64,000 bases of DNA from Akkermansia muciniphila (GTDB lineage: Bacteria; Verrucomicrobiota; Verrucomicrobiia; Opitutales; UBA953): NCBI GenBank assembly GCA_943331445.1, contig CALQLO010000005.1:50067-114066 (forward strand), given 5' to 3'. The number at the start of each line of letters is the position of its first letter. The first letter of the stretch is position 1. Positions 15,808-23,916 of this stretch are shown piece by piece. Below the pieces are notes generated by a model, which was not told where the DNA came from, did not search any database, and saw only the letters and a list, made by a program, of their open reading frames with translations. The position numbers were made by a program, and so were the translations under genes.

Positions 15808-17019
15808 CTAACCCTTTCGGTTCGGTCGCACGTACACAGCCTGCACGACCCCGATATTGCGGTGCTCGAAGGCGGCCTGGCAGTAGCGGAAATACAGCCG
15901 CCACTTGCGGATGAAGCGTTCGTCGAATCCCATCGCCCGTACTTTTTCAAGATTGGCCTCAAAGGCGGCGCACCACGCATCAAGGGTGCGCGCATAATCG
16001 AGCCCGAACTCTTCCAGTCGCTCGAGCTGGAAGCCGCTTTCCTTAGTCATGAGCTTCCCGACGCGGTTGATAGAGAGGAGTAAGGATCCCGGGAAAATAT
16101 GCTTCTGGATGAAGTCCACGCCGTCCCGGAACTGTTCGTATCGGCTGTCCGGGCAGGTGATGTATTGGAAAGCCGCGATACCCTCGGGCTTGAGCAGCCG
16201 CCCGATCGATGCGCAAAAAGCCGGGAGGTATTTATGGCCGAGCGCTTCCATCATCTCAATGGATACACACTTGTCGTAAAGGCCTTGATGGTCCCGGAAG
16301 TCTTCAAGCTTCACGGTGATCTTATCCGCGAGCCCAGCAGCCTTGATGCGTTCGATGGCTAGGTCATGTTGTGCCTGGGAGATCGTCAGCGAGGTCACCC
16401 GACATCCGTATTTCTTCACGGCGTGTAACGCCCAGCCGCCCCAGCCGGTGCCAATTTCGATGACGTGGTCCGTGGGCTTGAGCTGCAGGAAGCGGCAGAG
16501 GGCTTCGTTCTTATTCGCCTGCGCCTGCTCGAGTGAATCGGTGCCTTCCCAGCGCGCCGAGGAGTACATCATCGACGGGTCGAGAAAGAGCCGGAAGAAG
16601 TCGTTGGAGACATCGTAGTGCTCCGAGATATTACGGCGAACCGTCTTCTTATCGTTCGGCCGCAGGAGATGGCCGACGCGGTCCGCGATGCGGAATAAGC
16701 CGACCCCCAGCGCCTTGCGGGCCGAGCCGGACATACCCGGGGTCTGGTCAATATTCGCAATAAAGAAGCCGATGAGCGCGTTCAGGTCCGGCGAATCCCA
16801 TTCGCCCTCCATGTAGCCTTCCGTCAGCCCAATATCGGCCGCGAGCATGATGCGCCGGAAGGCGTTATCATCGGCGACCTCGAGGCGGGCGCCTCCTTTG
16901 GCCTGCGGGTCGCCGAGCACCAACTCGCCGCCTTCGGGGAGCCGTAGGGTCAGGCGCCCTTGCCGTAGCTTAGAGAGTTCGCCGAGGACGAGACGGCGGG
17001 CGAGTGAAGGTTTATTCAT
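15808..17019 (-). CDS. Cyclopropane-fatty-acid-synthase-like SAM methyltransferase
   Basis: A 403-residue lipid methyltransferase of the Cfa/mycolic-acid cyclopropane synthase family, which transfers a methyl group from SAM to an unsaturated acyl chain of a phospholipid. The SAM pocket is EIGTGWGGWALHA, preceded by YDVSNDFFRLFLD and followed by SIEMMEALGHKY, the region holding the active-site Glu and bicarbonate ligands. An N-terminal domain of about 110 residues precedes the catalytic core. It overlaps DUF1365 by eight bases, a very common pairing. The product may be a cyclopropane, methyl-branched or furan-precursor acyl chain; sequence alone does not decide. Confidence 0.9.
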   Translation of the reverse strand: MNKPSLARRLVLGELSKLRQGRLTLRLPEGGELVLGDPQAKGGARLEVADDNAFRRIMLAADIGLTEGYMEGEWDSPDLNALIGFFIANIDQTPGMSGSARKALGVGLFRIADRVGHLLRPNDKKTVRRNISEHYDVSNDFFRLFLDPSMMYSSARWEGTDSLEQAQANKNEALCRFLQLKPTDHVIEIGTGWGGWALHAVKKYGCRVTSLTISQAQHDLAIERIKAAGLADKITVKLEDFRDHQGLYDKCVSIEMMEALGHKYLPAFCASIGRLLKPEGIAAFQYITCPDSRYEQFRDGVDFIQKHIFPGSLLLSINRVGKLMTKESGFQLERLEEFGLDYARTLDAWCAAFEANLEKVRAMGFDERFIRKWRLYFRYCQAAFEHRNIGVVQAVYVRPNRKG

Positions 17020-17863
17020 GTCGGCTGGTAAGTTCGGAAGTGGGGTGTCGTAGGTTGCGTTGTAGCGAGATGTCCGCGCCCTTGCGGCGGAACGGGAGTT
17101 TTTTCACCAACCACAGCCACGCGGCGTGGAGATGGATGAGCACAACGACTTTCAGAATCAGCAACGGCGACTTGATCGTTAGCCAGAGGAGTCGCCCGCC
17201 CGTCAGCGGCACCTGTCGCCCGCTCCAGGCGCTGATGAGCGTCTTGCGGCCGTCTTCATAATGGTCGACGGTCATGGTGAGCCGCTCTCCGGGGAGGCGG
17301 AGCGTGAACTCGAATTCGGTGTCGAGGGCCGAGAAGGGCGATACGTAAAAGCGCTTGGGCGCCCGCAGTTGTAGAAAGGCTTCGCCGCTGGCATCCCGCC
17401 GCAGGCATTCCCGCCCGAGGAACCAGGCCTTGCGCTCACCGAACGTATTATGGACCTCGGCGATGCCGCCCACTAACGCACCGTCGACGGTGAGCAGGAA
17501 GAAGACGACGGGGTTATAAGATTTTCCAAACGCTCGGGGCATGGCGACCAGCGTGACCTGCGCGTTCGCCGGCAAAGGCTGACCCTGTGCTTCGCAAAAA
17601 GCCCGCACGCGAGCCGGCAATAAGTCCCCCGGCTGACCAAACGATGGGGCGACTCCCTCGGGCTGGAAGATCTCTGCACTCGGCAAGAAATCGCCATCGC
17701 GGAACGAATAAGGGGACCAGGCTCGCCCCAGCATCCATCCCCCGGCCCGGACTTTCTCAATTTCTTCTACATTAACCGCGAAGGCGAAGGCTCCGTGCGT
17801 GAAGTGGTGCTGCTTCGGCCAGAGCCGGGCATGCATCACGCTCGCATCATAGAGTCGGGCCAT
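17012..17863 (-). CDS. DUF1365 domain protein
   Basis: A 283-residue DUF1365 protein; the family is almost always beside a Cfa-like methyltransferase and an FAD amine-oxidase-like protein, and is presumed to act in the same lipid modification. Typical stretches are HHFTHGAFAFAVN, FNPVVF-like YNPVVFFLL and EVHNTFGERKAWF, then FYVSPFSALDTEFEF. A hydrophobic segment near the C-terminus (ILKVVVLIHLHAAWLWLV) suggests membrane attachment. It overlaps the methyltransferase start by eight bases. The reaction is unknown. Confidence 0.88.
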   Translation of the reverse strand: MARLYDASVMHARLWPKQHHFTHGAFAFAVNVEEIEKVRAGGWMLGRAWSPYSFRDGDFLPSAEIFQPEGVAPSFGQPGDLLPARVRAFCEAQGQPLPANAQVTLVAMPRAFGKSYNPVVFFLLTVDGALVGGIAEVHNTFGERKAWFLGRECLRRDASGEAFLQLRAPKRFYVSPFSALDTEFEFTLRLPGERLTMTVDHYEDGRKTLISAWSGRQVPLTGGRLLWLTIKSPLLILKVVVLIHLHAAWLWLVKKLPFRRKGADISLQRNLRHPTSELTSRHE

Positions 17864-17974
17864 CGGCGGCCACGGTTGAAAGGAAAACGGCGGGGGGCAA
17901 GCCCCCCTCGCCGAAACCTTGCTAAAGATTCGAACCTAGGCATAAAACCCGTCGTGGCCTCCTCCTCCGACGCA
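17864..17974. promoter_or_regulatory. Divergent intergenic region with GC-rich hairpin
   Basis: The 111 bases between the divergent DUF1365 and GIDE-LemA genes must hold both promoters unless the + gene starts further upstream. A hairpin GGCGGGGGGC-AA-GCCCCCCTCGCC lies near 17890-17912. I cannot pick out convincing -35 and -10 boxes. Confidence 0.4.
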
Positions 17975-19243
17975 ATGGGTCTCGGCGCTCTCGCCCTCGC
18001 TGCCTCAGGGGGCTTTCTTTTATTGGCGTTGAATGCCGGCCGTAAGCGCCGACTGCTCGATGACACGCCGGTGTCGAAGGCCCTGGGGGTTTTTATCGGT
18101 GAAGTGGAAGTCGAAGGGGTTTGTACCCGCCGTGATCCCTATACGAGCTACCTCTCGGAACAGTCGTGCGTGCTCTATAGCTGGTCCATCTGCGAGCACT
18201 GGCGCCGCGCCCGCGAGGAGACCTATACCGATGACAAGGGCAACACGCGCACCCGCACGGTCATCGTCCATGGTTCGGATACCATCGCCTCGGGCGGCAA
18301 GCAGGCAGGGTTTTACGTGCAGGACGATACGGGTTACGTCTGGGTTGAGCCAGAGGGGGCCGACCTCGAGACGGTCTCAATGTTCGATCAGTCCGTCGAC
18401 GAGAGTGACCCGCTTTATTATGGCAAAGGCCCGGAGGGCTCCGTCGATGGTTCGACGGGCGAACGTTCCTTCTCGGAGCACGGCCTGCCCCTCGGCACCA
18501 AACTTTTCGTGCGCGGCCGCGCCAGTGAACGGCCGGACATCGTGGCGGCCCAGATCAAGCGCGAGGACAAGGCCGATATGTTCATCATCACGCCGCGCGG
18601 AGAGAAGGATGTGAGCGACGGCAAGGCGACCGCTTATCTGCTCTGGAATATCGTCGGCGCGCTCTGTGCGGGCGGGTTCGCCTCCACGGTTTTCGCGAGC
18701 CAAGCGGGCCAGCTTGGTCCCGCTCCGGTGCTGCTCGGCGTCCTGCTCTACCTCGTCGCCCTTAGCTTCGGCTGGGTCTGGATGGTCTTCAATAGCCTCG
18801 TCGGGGTGCGCAATCGCGTGAGGCTCGCCCAGTCGCTCATCGATGTGCAACTGAAGCGCCGCGCGGAGTTGATCCCGCCGCTGGCGGCGTGTCTCGTTGG
18901 TTACCGCGCCCACGAGGCCTCAGTGCTGGAGATGGTGGCTCGCCTGCGTGCCGAAGCGGCGTCGTCAGGGGTCTCCGCCGTGAGCCCCTCGCTCGTCGCC
19001 ATCATGGAGCAATACCCAGACCTCAAGGCGATGGACTCATTTAGTAGCCTGAGCGGTAATCTCATCGAAACGGAACAGCGCATCGCGCTGGCCCGTAATT
19101 ATTATAACGACAGCGTGACGTTCTATAATACGCGGATTCAGCGCGTGCCAGATGCCTACGTCGCCCGGATGGTGTCCATGCAGCCAGCTGAACTCTTCCA
19201 GGCCCAGGGTTTCGAGCGCGTGGCGGTGGGCGTGAAGTTTTAG
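17975..19243 (+). CDS. GIDE-LemA fusion membrane protein, first of tandem pair
   Basis: Residues about 30-215 match the GIDE domain, known from the mitochondrial E3 ligase MUL1 and from bacterial membrane proteins (LGVFIGEVEVEGVC, YSWSICEHW, GSTGERSFSEHGLPLG, LFVRGRA). An N-terminal transmembrane segment precedes it. Two hydrophobic segments near 225-270 follow, then a LemA-like domain (FNSLVGVRNRV, SLIDVQLKRRAELIPPL, ETEQRIALARNYYNDSVTFYNTRI). There is no RING finger. ATG at 17975 (422 residues) is chosen; a GTG at 17954 is possible. It is a paralogue of the next gene, 33 bases downstream. Role unknown; a membrane stress or envelope function is inferred. Confidence 0.85.
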   Translation: MGLGALALAASGGFLLLALNAGRKRRLLDDTPVSKALGVFIGEVEVEGVCTRRDPYTSYLSEQSCVLYSWSICEHWRRAREETYTDDKGNTRTRTVIVHGSDTIASGGKQAGFYVQDDTGYVWVEPEGADLETVSMFDQSVDESDPLYYGKGPEGSVDGSTGERSFSEHGLPLGTKLFVRGRASERPDIVAAQIKREDKADMFIITPRGEKDVSDGKATAYLLWNIVGALCAGGFASTVFASQAGQLGPAPVLLGVLLYLVALSFGWVWMVFNSLVGVRNRVRLAQSLIDVQLKRRAELIPPLAACLVGYRAHEASVLEMVARLRAEAASSGVSAVSPSLVAIMEQYPDLKAMDSFSSLSGNLIETEQRIALARNYYNDSVTFYNTRIQRVPDAYVARMVSMQPAELFQAQGFERVAVGVKF

Positions 19244-19276
19244 CGGCCCACTTGCGAAGGCGCCCCGGTTGGGCAT

Positions 19277-20584
19277 ATGGCTGGGATGGTCCTCTGTAGT
19301 TTAGAAGGCGAACCCCTTGGGCTGGCGGTTTTAGTTGTGCTCGTCGGCTTGGGGCTATCGCTCCGGGCTGAGCGGAAACGCCGCTTGATGGAAGATACCC
19401 CCTTGAGCAAGGCCCTCGGTGTTTTTATTGGCGAGGTAGCCCTTGAGGGGGTCTGCTATCTCGAGAAACCGCTGGTGGCCCCGCTTTCAGGCCAGCCTTG
19501 CGTGAGGTATACCTGGTCCGTCTCTGAACACTGGGAACGCGAGGAAAAGGAAACTTATACCGATGACGAAGGACGCACCAAGACGCGCATGGTCACGTGC
19601 TATGGCTCGGATGAAATTGCGAGCGGCGAGAAGGACGGCGGCTTCTACCTCCGCGACGAAACGGGAGCCGTCTGGGTTGATCCACAGGGTGCGCCGATCG
19701 AGACCACCTGCCTCTTCAGCGAAGAGGCCAGTCGCGGCGATGCCCTCTACTACTCCAAGGGAAGCCGGCGAGCGGTCGAGGGTTCGACGGGGGAGCGTAC
19801 TTTTGAAGAGTACGGGCTACTCGTTGGGACCCCTCTATTCGTACGCGGCCGGGCGAGCGAACGACGCGATGTCGTCGCCGCGCAAATCAAGCCGGCGGCG
19901 AAAACGGATATTTTCATCATCACGACGCGGACGGCGAAAGCAGTGAGCGCGGAGTGGCGCGAGGCCGCCCGCTTCTGGGGTGTCGTCGGCGCACTGCCCC
20001 CGTTGGGACTCGGCGGGATGCTCGTTATGATGGCGGGCTACGGAAGTTCTCGCTGGCTGTATCCGTTGGCCGTTCTTCCCGTCGCGCTTTATCTGCTGTT
20101 ATATTCGGGGGGCTGGGCCTGGATGGCCTTCAATAGTCTGATTGGGTTGCGGCAGCGGGTCTACCAGGCGTCTTCGCTTATCGATGTGCAGCTCAAGCGC
20201 CGCGCGGACCTCATCCGGCGTTTCGTCGCGTGCGTGCAGGGCTTCCGCGAACATGAGGCCTCCGTGCAGACACTGCTGGCCACGGCCCGGGCACAGGCGG
20301 GCGGCGGTCCACTTAAGGCGCTCGCCCCGGGGATCCTCGCGGTCATCGAAAGCTACCCGGAGATCCGGGCTCAGGGGCTCTTCAATGATTTGAGTAAGCA
20401 GCTGATCGAGACGGAAGACCGCATCGCGCTGGCCCGCGGGTATCACAATAACATCGCGACGTTCTATAACACTCGCATCCAACGCGTGCCGGAGAACTTT
20501 CTGGCGGGGATTGTTCGCATGAAGCCAGAGGCCTTATTCGAGGCCGAAGGCTTTACCTACCACCCGGCGACGGTGGCGGTCTAA
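19277..20584 (+). CDS. GIDE-LemA fusion membrane protein, second of tandem pair
   Basis: A 435-residue paralogue of the preceding protein with the same order: N-terminal membrane segment (residues 10-30), GIDE domain (KALGVFIGEVALEGVC, GSTGERTFEEYGLLVGT, LFVRGRASERRD), two membrane segments near 230-275 and a LemA-like domain (SLIDVQLKRRADLIRRF, ETEDRIALARGYHNNIATFYNTRI). Conservation between the two copies is high in the domains and low in the linkers, as expected after an old tandem duplication. Its stop directly abuts the stop of the convergent FAD oxidoreductase. A second ATG at 19286 could be the true start. Confidence 0.85.
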   Translation: MAGMVLCSLEGEPLGLAVLVVLVGLGLSLRAERKRRLMEDTPLSKALGVFIGEVALEGVCYLEKPLVAPLSGQPCVRYTWSVSEHWEREEKETYTDDEGRTKTRMVTCYGSDEIASGEKDGGFYLRDETGAVWVDPQGAPIETTCLFSEEASRGDALYYSKGSRRAVEGSTGERTFEEYGLLVGTPLFVRGRASERRDVVAAQIKPAAKTDIFIITTRTAKAVSAEWREAARFWGVVGALPPLGLGGMLVMMAGYGSSRWLYPLAVLPVALYLLLYSGGWAWMAFNSLIGLRQRVYQASSLIDVQLKRRADLIRRFVACVQGFREHEASVQTLLATARAQAGGGPLKALAPGILAVIESYPEIRAQGLFNDLSKQLIETEDRIALARGYHNNIATFYNTRIQRVPENFLAGIVRMKPEALFEAEGFTYHPATVAV

Positions 20585-21862
20585 TCACGCCGTCCAGGCG
20601 TCGCGACCGAGCAGCTGCGAGCAGAGGCGGTGCGCCGACCAGAAACCGTCTTCGTGGAAGCCGTAACGCTGCCACGCGCCGGTGAAATGCACCCGCGCCC
20701 CAGGCCGAGCGTTGAGCCCAGGAATCTCCGCCTGGGCCGCGACGGCTTCCAGCGAGAAGAGGGGATGCTCGACGGGGATCTGGCGGATAATCTTGGCGGG
20801 GTCGACCTGCTCGGGGTGATTAATCGTGACGATGAAATCCCCTTTATCTGTCAGGCCTTGCAGGGAATTCATCCAGTAATGCGTCGAGGTGGCGAGACCG
20901 CCGTCCTTGGCCCAAGTGCGGTAATTCCACGATGAACGGGCCTTGGTCGCCTGGGGCAGGGGCGACATGTCGGTGTGCACCACGGCCATATTTTGATGGT
21001 AACCGAAGGCGCCGAGTAGTCGGCGCTCTTCGGCCTCAGCGTCCGCCAGCAAGCGGAGGCTGATGTCCGCATGGGTGGCCAGGATAACTCGGTCAAAACG
21101 CTCTTCGCCGGCGACCGAGGTGACCACGACTTTTTCGCCGTCACGACGTACGGCGCGGACGCCTTGGCCGAAGCGAAAGTCGGCCGGGTATTTTCGCAGG
21201 AGGGCGTCGACGTAAGTCCGGGAGCCGCCTTCGAGGGTCAGCCACCGATGCTGGGTATCAAGGCCCAGGAAGCCGTGGTTGTGAAAGAAGCGCATGAGCG
21301 CCGCGGCGGGGAAGCCGAGCATCTTGTCCGCGGGCGTCGACCACACGGCCGCAGACATGGGGATGAGGTATAAGTTCAGAAAATCCTCGCCGAGGCCTTT
21401 CTGGGCGCACCAGTCGCGCAGCGAAGTGGTCTCCGCCGCGGGGGTCTGCCATTCGGTCTTGGCGAGGGTATTGAACTTATTGATCTGCAGCAGGAGCTTC
21501 CAGAAGCGTAGGCTGAACAGGTTTTTCCGCTGGGCGAAAAGGTGGTCGAACGACGTGCCGCACCATTCGAGCCCCGTGGGGTCGTGGCGCACCGCAAAGG
21601 ACATCGAGGTGGGCTTGGGCTTCACGCCGAGTTCTTTGAAAAGCCGACAGAGGTGAGGGTAGGTGACCTCGTTGAATACCATGAACCCAGTGTCCATGGG
21701 CAGCGCACGCCCAGTCCCGGGCTCGCCCACGTCAATGGTGTGCGCGTGGCCTCCGGGCCGGGCATCTTGGTCGAAGACGGTGAGGTCGTGGTGCGCGGAG
21801 AGGAACCGCAGGCAACCTAGCCCACCGATCCCAGAGCCGATGATGGCGATGCGTTCACGCAC
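20585..21862 (-). CDS. FAD-dependent oxidoreductase (amine-oxidase-like) of the Cfa/DUF1365 cluster
   Basis: A 425-residue flavoprotein with an N-terminal dinucleotide-binding motif GSGIGGLGCLRFL, the second FAD ribose-binding stretch (FDQDARPGGHAHT) and a C-terminal FHEDGFWSAHRL segment. Proteins of this type (annotated 'cyclopropane/cyclopropene fatty acid synthesis protein' in many genomes) neighbour DUF1365 and Cfa-like methyltransferases. In furan-fatty-acid producers, flavin enzymes of the cluster act on the methylated acyl chain. Its start overlaps the desaturase end by eight bases, so the two are co-translated. Specific reaction not determined. Confidence 0.88.
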   Translation of the reverse strand: MRERIAIIGSGIGGLGCLRFLSAHHDLTVFDQDARPGGHAHTIDVGEPGTGRALPMDTGFMVFNEVTYPHLCRLFKELGVKPKPTSMSFAVRHDPTGLEWCGTSFDHLFAQRKNLFSLRFWKLLLQINKFNTLAKTEWQTPAAETTSLRDWCAQKGLGEDFLNLYLIPMSAAVWSTPADKMLGFPAAALMRFFHNHGFLGLDTQHRWLTLEGGSRTYVDALLRKYPADFRFGQGVRAVRRDGEKVVVTSVAGEERFDRVILATHADISLRLLADAEAEERRLLGAFGYHQNMAVVHTDMSPLPQATKARSSWNYRTWAKDGGLATSTHYWMNSLQGLTDKGDFIVTINHPEQVDPAKIIRQIPVEHPLFSLEAVAAQAEIPGLNARPGARVHFTGAWQRYGFHEDGFWSAHRLCSQLLGRDAWTA

Positions 21863-22835
21863 GCTGCGCCGCGGCTTCAGCCTTCGTCCGCTCGGCTTCG
21901 GCGTAGACGGAGTCCGGCACGCCTTTGAGTCCCCAAATCAGCCCGGTCCATGAAAGCACCTTCAGGCCATAGTAAGTCGGGTCGAATTCCCACCAATAGA
22001 AGCCCTGCTTGGTCGTGGCTTGGTAGCGGTGGTGATTATTATGCCAGCCTTCGCCCAAGGTGATGAGCGTGAGGATGAGCGAGTTGCGTGATTCGTCGCC
22101 GGTGGTCTTGAAGCGCTTGGAGCCGAAGACGTGCGCGAGCGAGTTAATGCAGCCGGTGCCGTGGAAAAGCACGACGGTGGAGACAATGCCCCAGACAAGC
22201 ATCTGGGCCCCGGTAGTGTTGTAGCCGTGGGCCGCCAGCCACGCGCCCACTCCGTAGAGGCCGCCGCCCGCAAGCACGGGGATGAGGATGTCGAAACGAT
22301 TCAAGAACACGAGCTCGGGGTATTTCGCGAGGTCGGTGATCTTGCTGTAGTCGGTGGGGAAGTTCTTCTTCGAAGTGATCCAGCCGATGTGCGACCACCA
22401 AAAGCCGTCGACCACAGGTGAATGCTTATCCTCTTCTTCGTCGGAATGGAGATGGTGGTGTCGATGCGTGCACGCCCACCAAAGGGCGCCGCGTTGCACC
22501 GCCGTGCCGGTCCAGATGGCCATCACGAATTGAAACGCCCGCGAGGTGGAGTAGGTCTTATGCGAGAAGTAGCGGTGCAGGAAGCCGGTGATCGCGAACA
22601 TCCGGAAGAAGTAAAGGCCGACGGCCGTCCAGACGGCAATGGGGCTGGCGCCGACCCAAATGACCCCGAGGCAACCCAGGTGCAGAATGAGGAAAGGAAT
22701 GGAGCGCACCCAATCCACCCGCTTAGGGCCTTGCTGGAGGACGGCTACACCCTCGGGGATATAGTCCGCATCAAACCAGCGCACTAAGGCACGGAAGAAG
22801 CCGCTTTTAGGCAGAGAGGGAAGGGGGGCGGCCAT
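21855..22835 (-). CDS. Acyl-CoA desaturase
   Basis: A 326-residue membrane di-iron desaturase with the three histidine boxes HRYFSH, HRHHHLHSD and HNNHHRY and several membrane segments between them. It is a different paralogue from the one at 10705 and lacks that protein's long tail. It is the first gene of a two-gene unit with the FAD oxidoreductase, with which it overlaps by eight bases. The unit is divergent from an ECF sigma factor 124 bases away. It probably introduces the double bond that the Cfa-like enzyme of this block modifies, an inference from context. Confidence 0.92.
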   Translation of the reverse strand: MAAPLPSLPKSGFFRALVRWFDADYIPEGVAVLQQGPKRVDWVRSIPFLILHLGCLGVIWVGASPIAVWTAVGLYFFRMFAITGFLHRYFSHKTYSTSRAFQFVMAIWTGTAVQRGALWWACTHRHHHLHSDEEEDKHSPVVDGFWWSHIGWITSKKNFPTDYSKITDLAKYPELVFLNRFDILIPVLAGGGLYGVGAWLAAHGYNTTGAQMLVWGIVSTVVLFHGTGCINSLAHVFGSKRFKTTGDESRNSLILTLITLGEGWHNNHHRYQATTKQGFYWWEFDPTYYGLKVLSWTGLIWGLKGVPDSVYAEAERTKAEAAAQRA

Positions 22836-22959
22836 CTGCCCGGGAGTTAGATAGGGAGTGGCGAGTTCGCAACTGCTTTGACGATTTTCTCCCCCCTCCC
22901 AGTATTCAAGTCAGGTAGACAAAATCGCCTGCCCGCCACGCTCCTTAAATAACAACGCA
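22836..22959. promoter_or_regulatory. Divergent promoter region between desaturase and ECF sigma genes
   Basis: A 124-base gap between divergent starts, so both promoters should lie here. No clear consensus -35/-10 pair or inverted repeat is visible. If the sigma factor controls the lipid block, its target promoter would be expected on the minus strand of this gap. Confidence 0.35.
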
Positions 22960-23463
22960 ATGTCCGATGCCCACGCCGATCAGGATTGGCGGGCCTGGTT
23001 CGCCGAAAACGGTGCCCGGCTCCGGCTCATTGCGCGCCAATGGACCCGGAGCGAGGCCGATGCCGATGATGTCGTGCAGGAGGCATTTGTACGCTTTTGG
23101 AAACATCAACGTCACCTTCCTGGCAATCCGAACGCCCTCGTGGTGACTTCGATTCGCCGCGCGGCCCTAGATTTGCTGCGCCGCTCGGATCGCCGCTCCG
23201 TCCGGGAGCAAGCCGTCGGCGCGGACATGGAGACGGTGTCCTGGTTCGAGCCCGAAGCCGACCCGCGCCTGCAGTCCTTAGCTGATTCACTCAAGCTGCT
23301 CCCACCCGAACAGCGCGAGGTGGTGGTGCTCAAGGTCTGGGGTGACCTGACTTTTGATCAGATCGGCGAACAACTTTTGATTTCTCCAAACACCGCGGCC
23401 TCGCGGTGGCGCTATGCCATGGAGGCCCTGCGCAAACACATCACCGTCCGCACCCATGACTGA
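22960..23463 (+). CDS. ECF-type RNA polymerase sigma factor
   Basis: A 167-residue sigma-70 family factor with only regions 2 and 4. Region 2 contains ADADDVVQEAFVRFWKH (core binding and -10 recognition). Region 4 contains LLPPEQREVVVLKVWGDLTFDQIGEQ and a helix-turn-helix ending SPNTAASRWRYAMEALRK. Such factors direct transcription of stress or envelope regulons. Its last codons overlap the start of the next gene by eight bases, the arrangement often seen for sigma/anti-sigma pairs. Its position divergent from the desaturase suggests it may regulate lipid modification genes, which is inference. Confidence 0.92.
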   Translation: MSDAHADQDWRAWFAENGARLRLIARQWTRSEADADDVVQEAFVRFWKHQRHLPGNPNALVVTSIRRAALDLLRRSDRRSVREQAVGADMETVSWFEPEADPRLQSLADSLKLLPPEQREVVVLKVWGDLTFDQIGEQLLISPNTAASRWRYAMEALRKHITVRTHD

Positions 23464-23875
23464 CACCGACCACGATCTCGAACAGGCCCTCGCCGCTCTC
23501 CGCCCGCGTCCGCCCGGACCGGCCGTACTAGCGCGCCTTGCCCGCGACCTCGATGCGCCGGTCTCTGCCCGCGGCCCAATCATCGCCTGGTCCGCGGGTC
23601 TCGCCGCCCTCGCCGCGGTGTTCGTGGCCGCTTTCCTTTTCCTGGGCTTCCGGGGCGAGGTTGAGGCTCCTTCGTATCAATTAGTCCGGGCCGATCAGTC
23701 CCCGGCGGATGTGCAATTCTACCGCCCCGTGCGACTCGCCGATGGTTCCTTCGTCCGCCCGGTCCGCGTGCGCTGGGATGATACGACCCGCTGGGAAGAT
23801 CCCCGCAGTAACACCCGCCTGATTAATTACCGCCCGAACGATCAGTTCGCCCTCCTGCCGCTCGAGACCAACTGA
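23456..23875 (+). CDS. Single-pass membrane protein, candidate anti-sigma partner
   Basis: A 139-residue protein. Residues 1-35 are cytoplasmic and acidic/proline-rich, one membrane segment runs through about 42-65 (AWSAGLAALAAVFVAAFLFL) and the rest would be outside. It overlaps the ECF sigma gene by eight bases. The N-terminus lacks a recognisable zinc-binding HxxxCxxC anti-sigma motif. The anti-sigma role is therefore suggested only by position, topology and size. The frame extends back to 23414, but the overlap ATG at 23456 is preferred. Confidence 0.7.
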   Translation: MTDTDHDLEQALAALRPRPPGPAVLARLARDLDAPVSARGPIIAWSAGLAALAAVFVAAFLFLGFRGEVEAPSYQLVRADQSPADVQFYRPVRLADGSFVRPVRVRWDDTTRWEDPRSNTRLINYRPNDQFALLPLETN

Positions 23876-23916
23876 ACAAATCCGCCCGCCCGCGCCGCTC
23901 ACTCTAAAATAAACTT

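Noticed and set aside
17921..17945. TTCGAACCT-like word resembling a tRNA T-arm on the minus strand
   Set aside because: The flanking bases cannot form a T-stem or an acceptor stem, and no anticodon arm is found.
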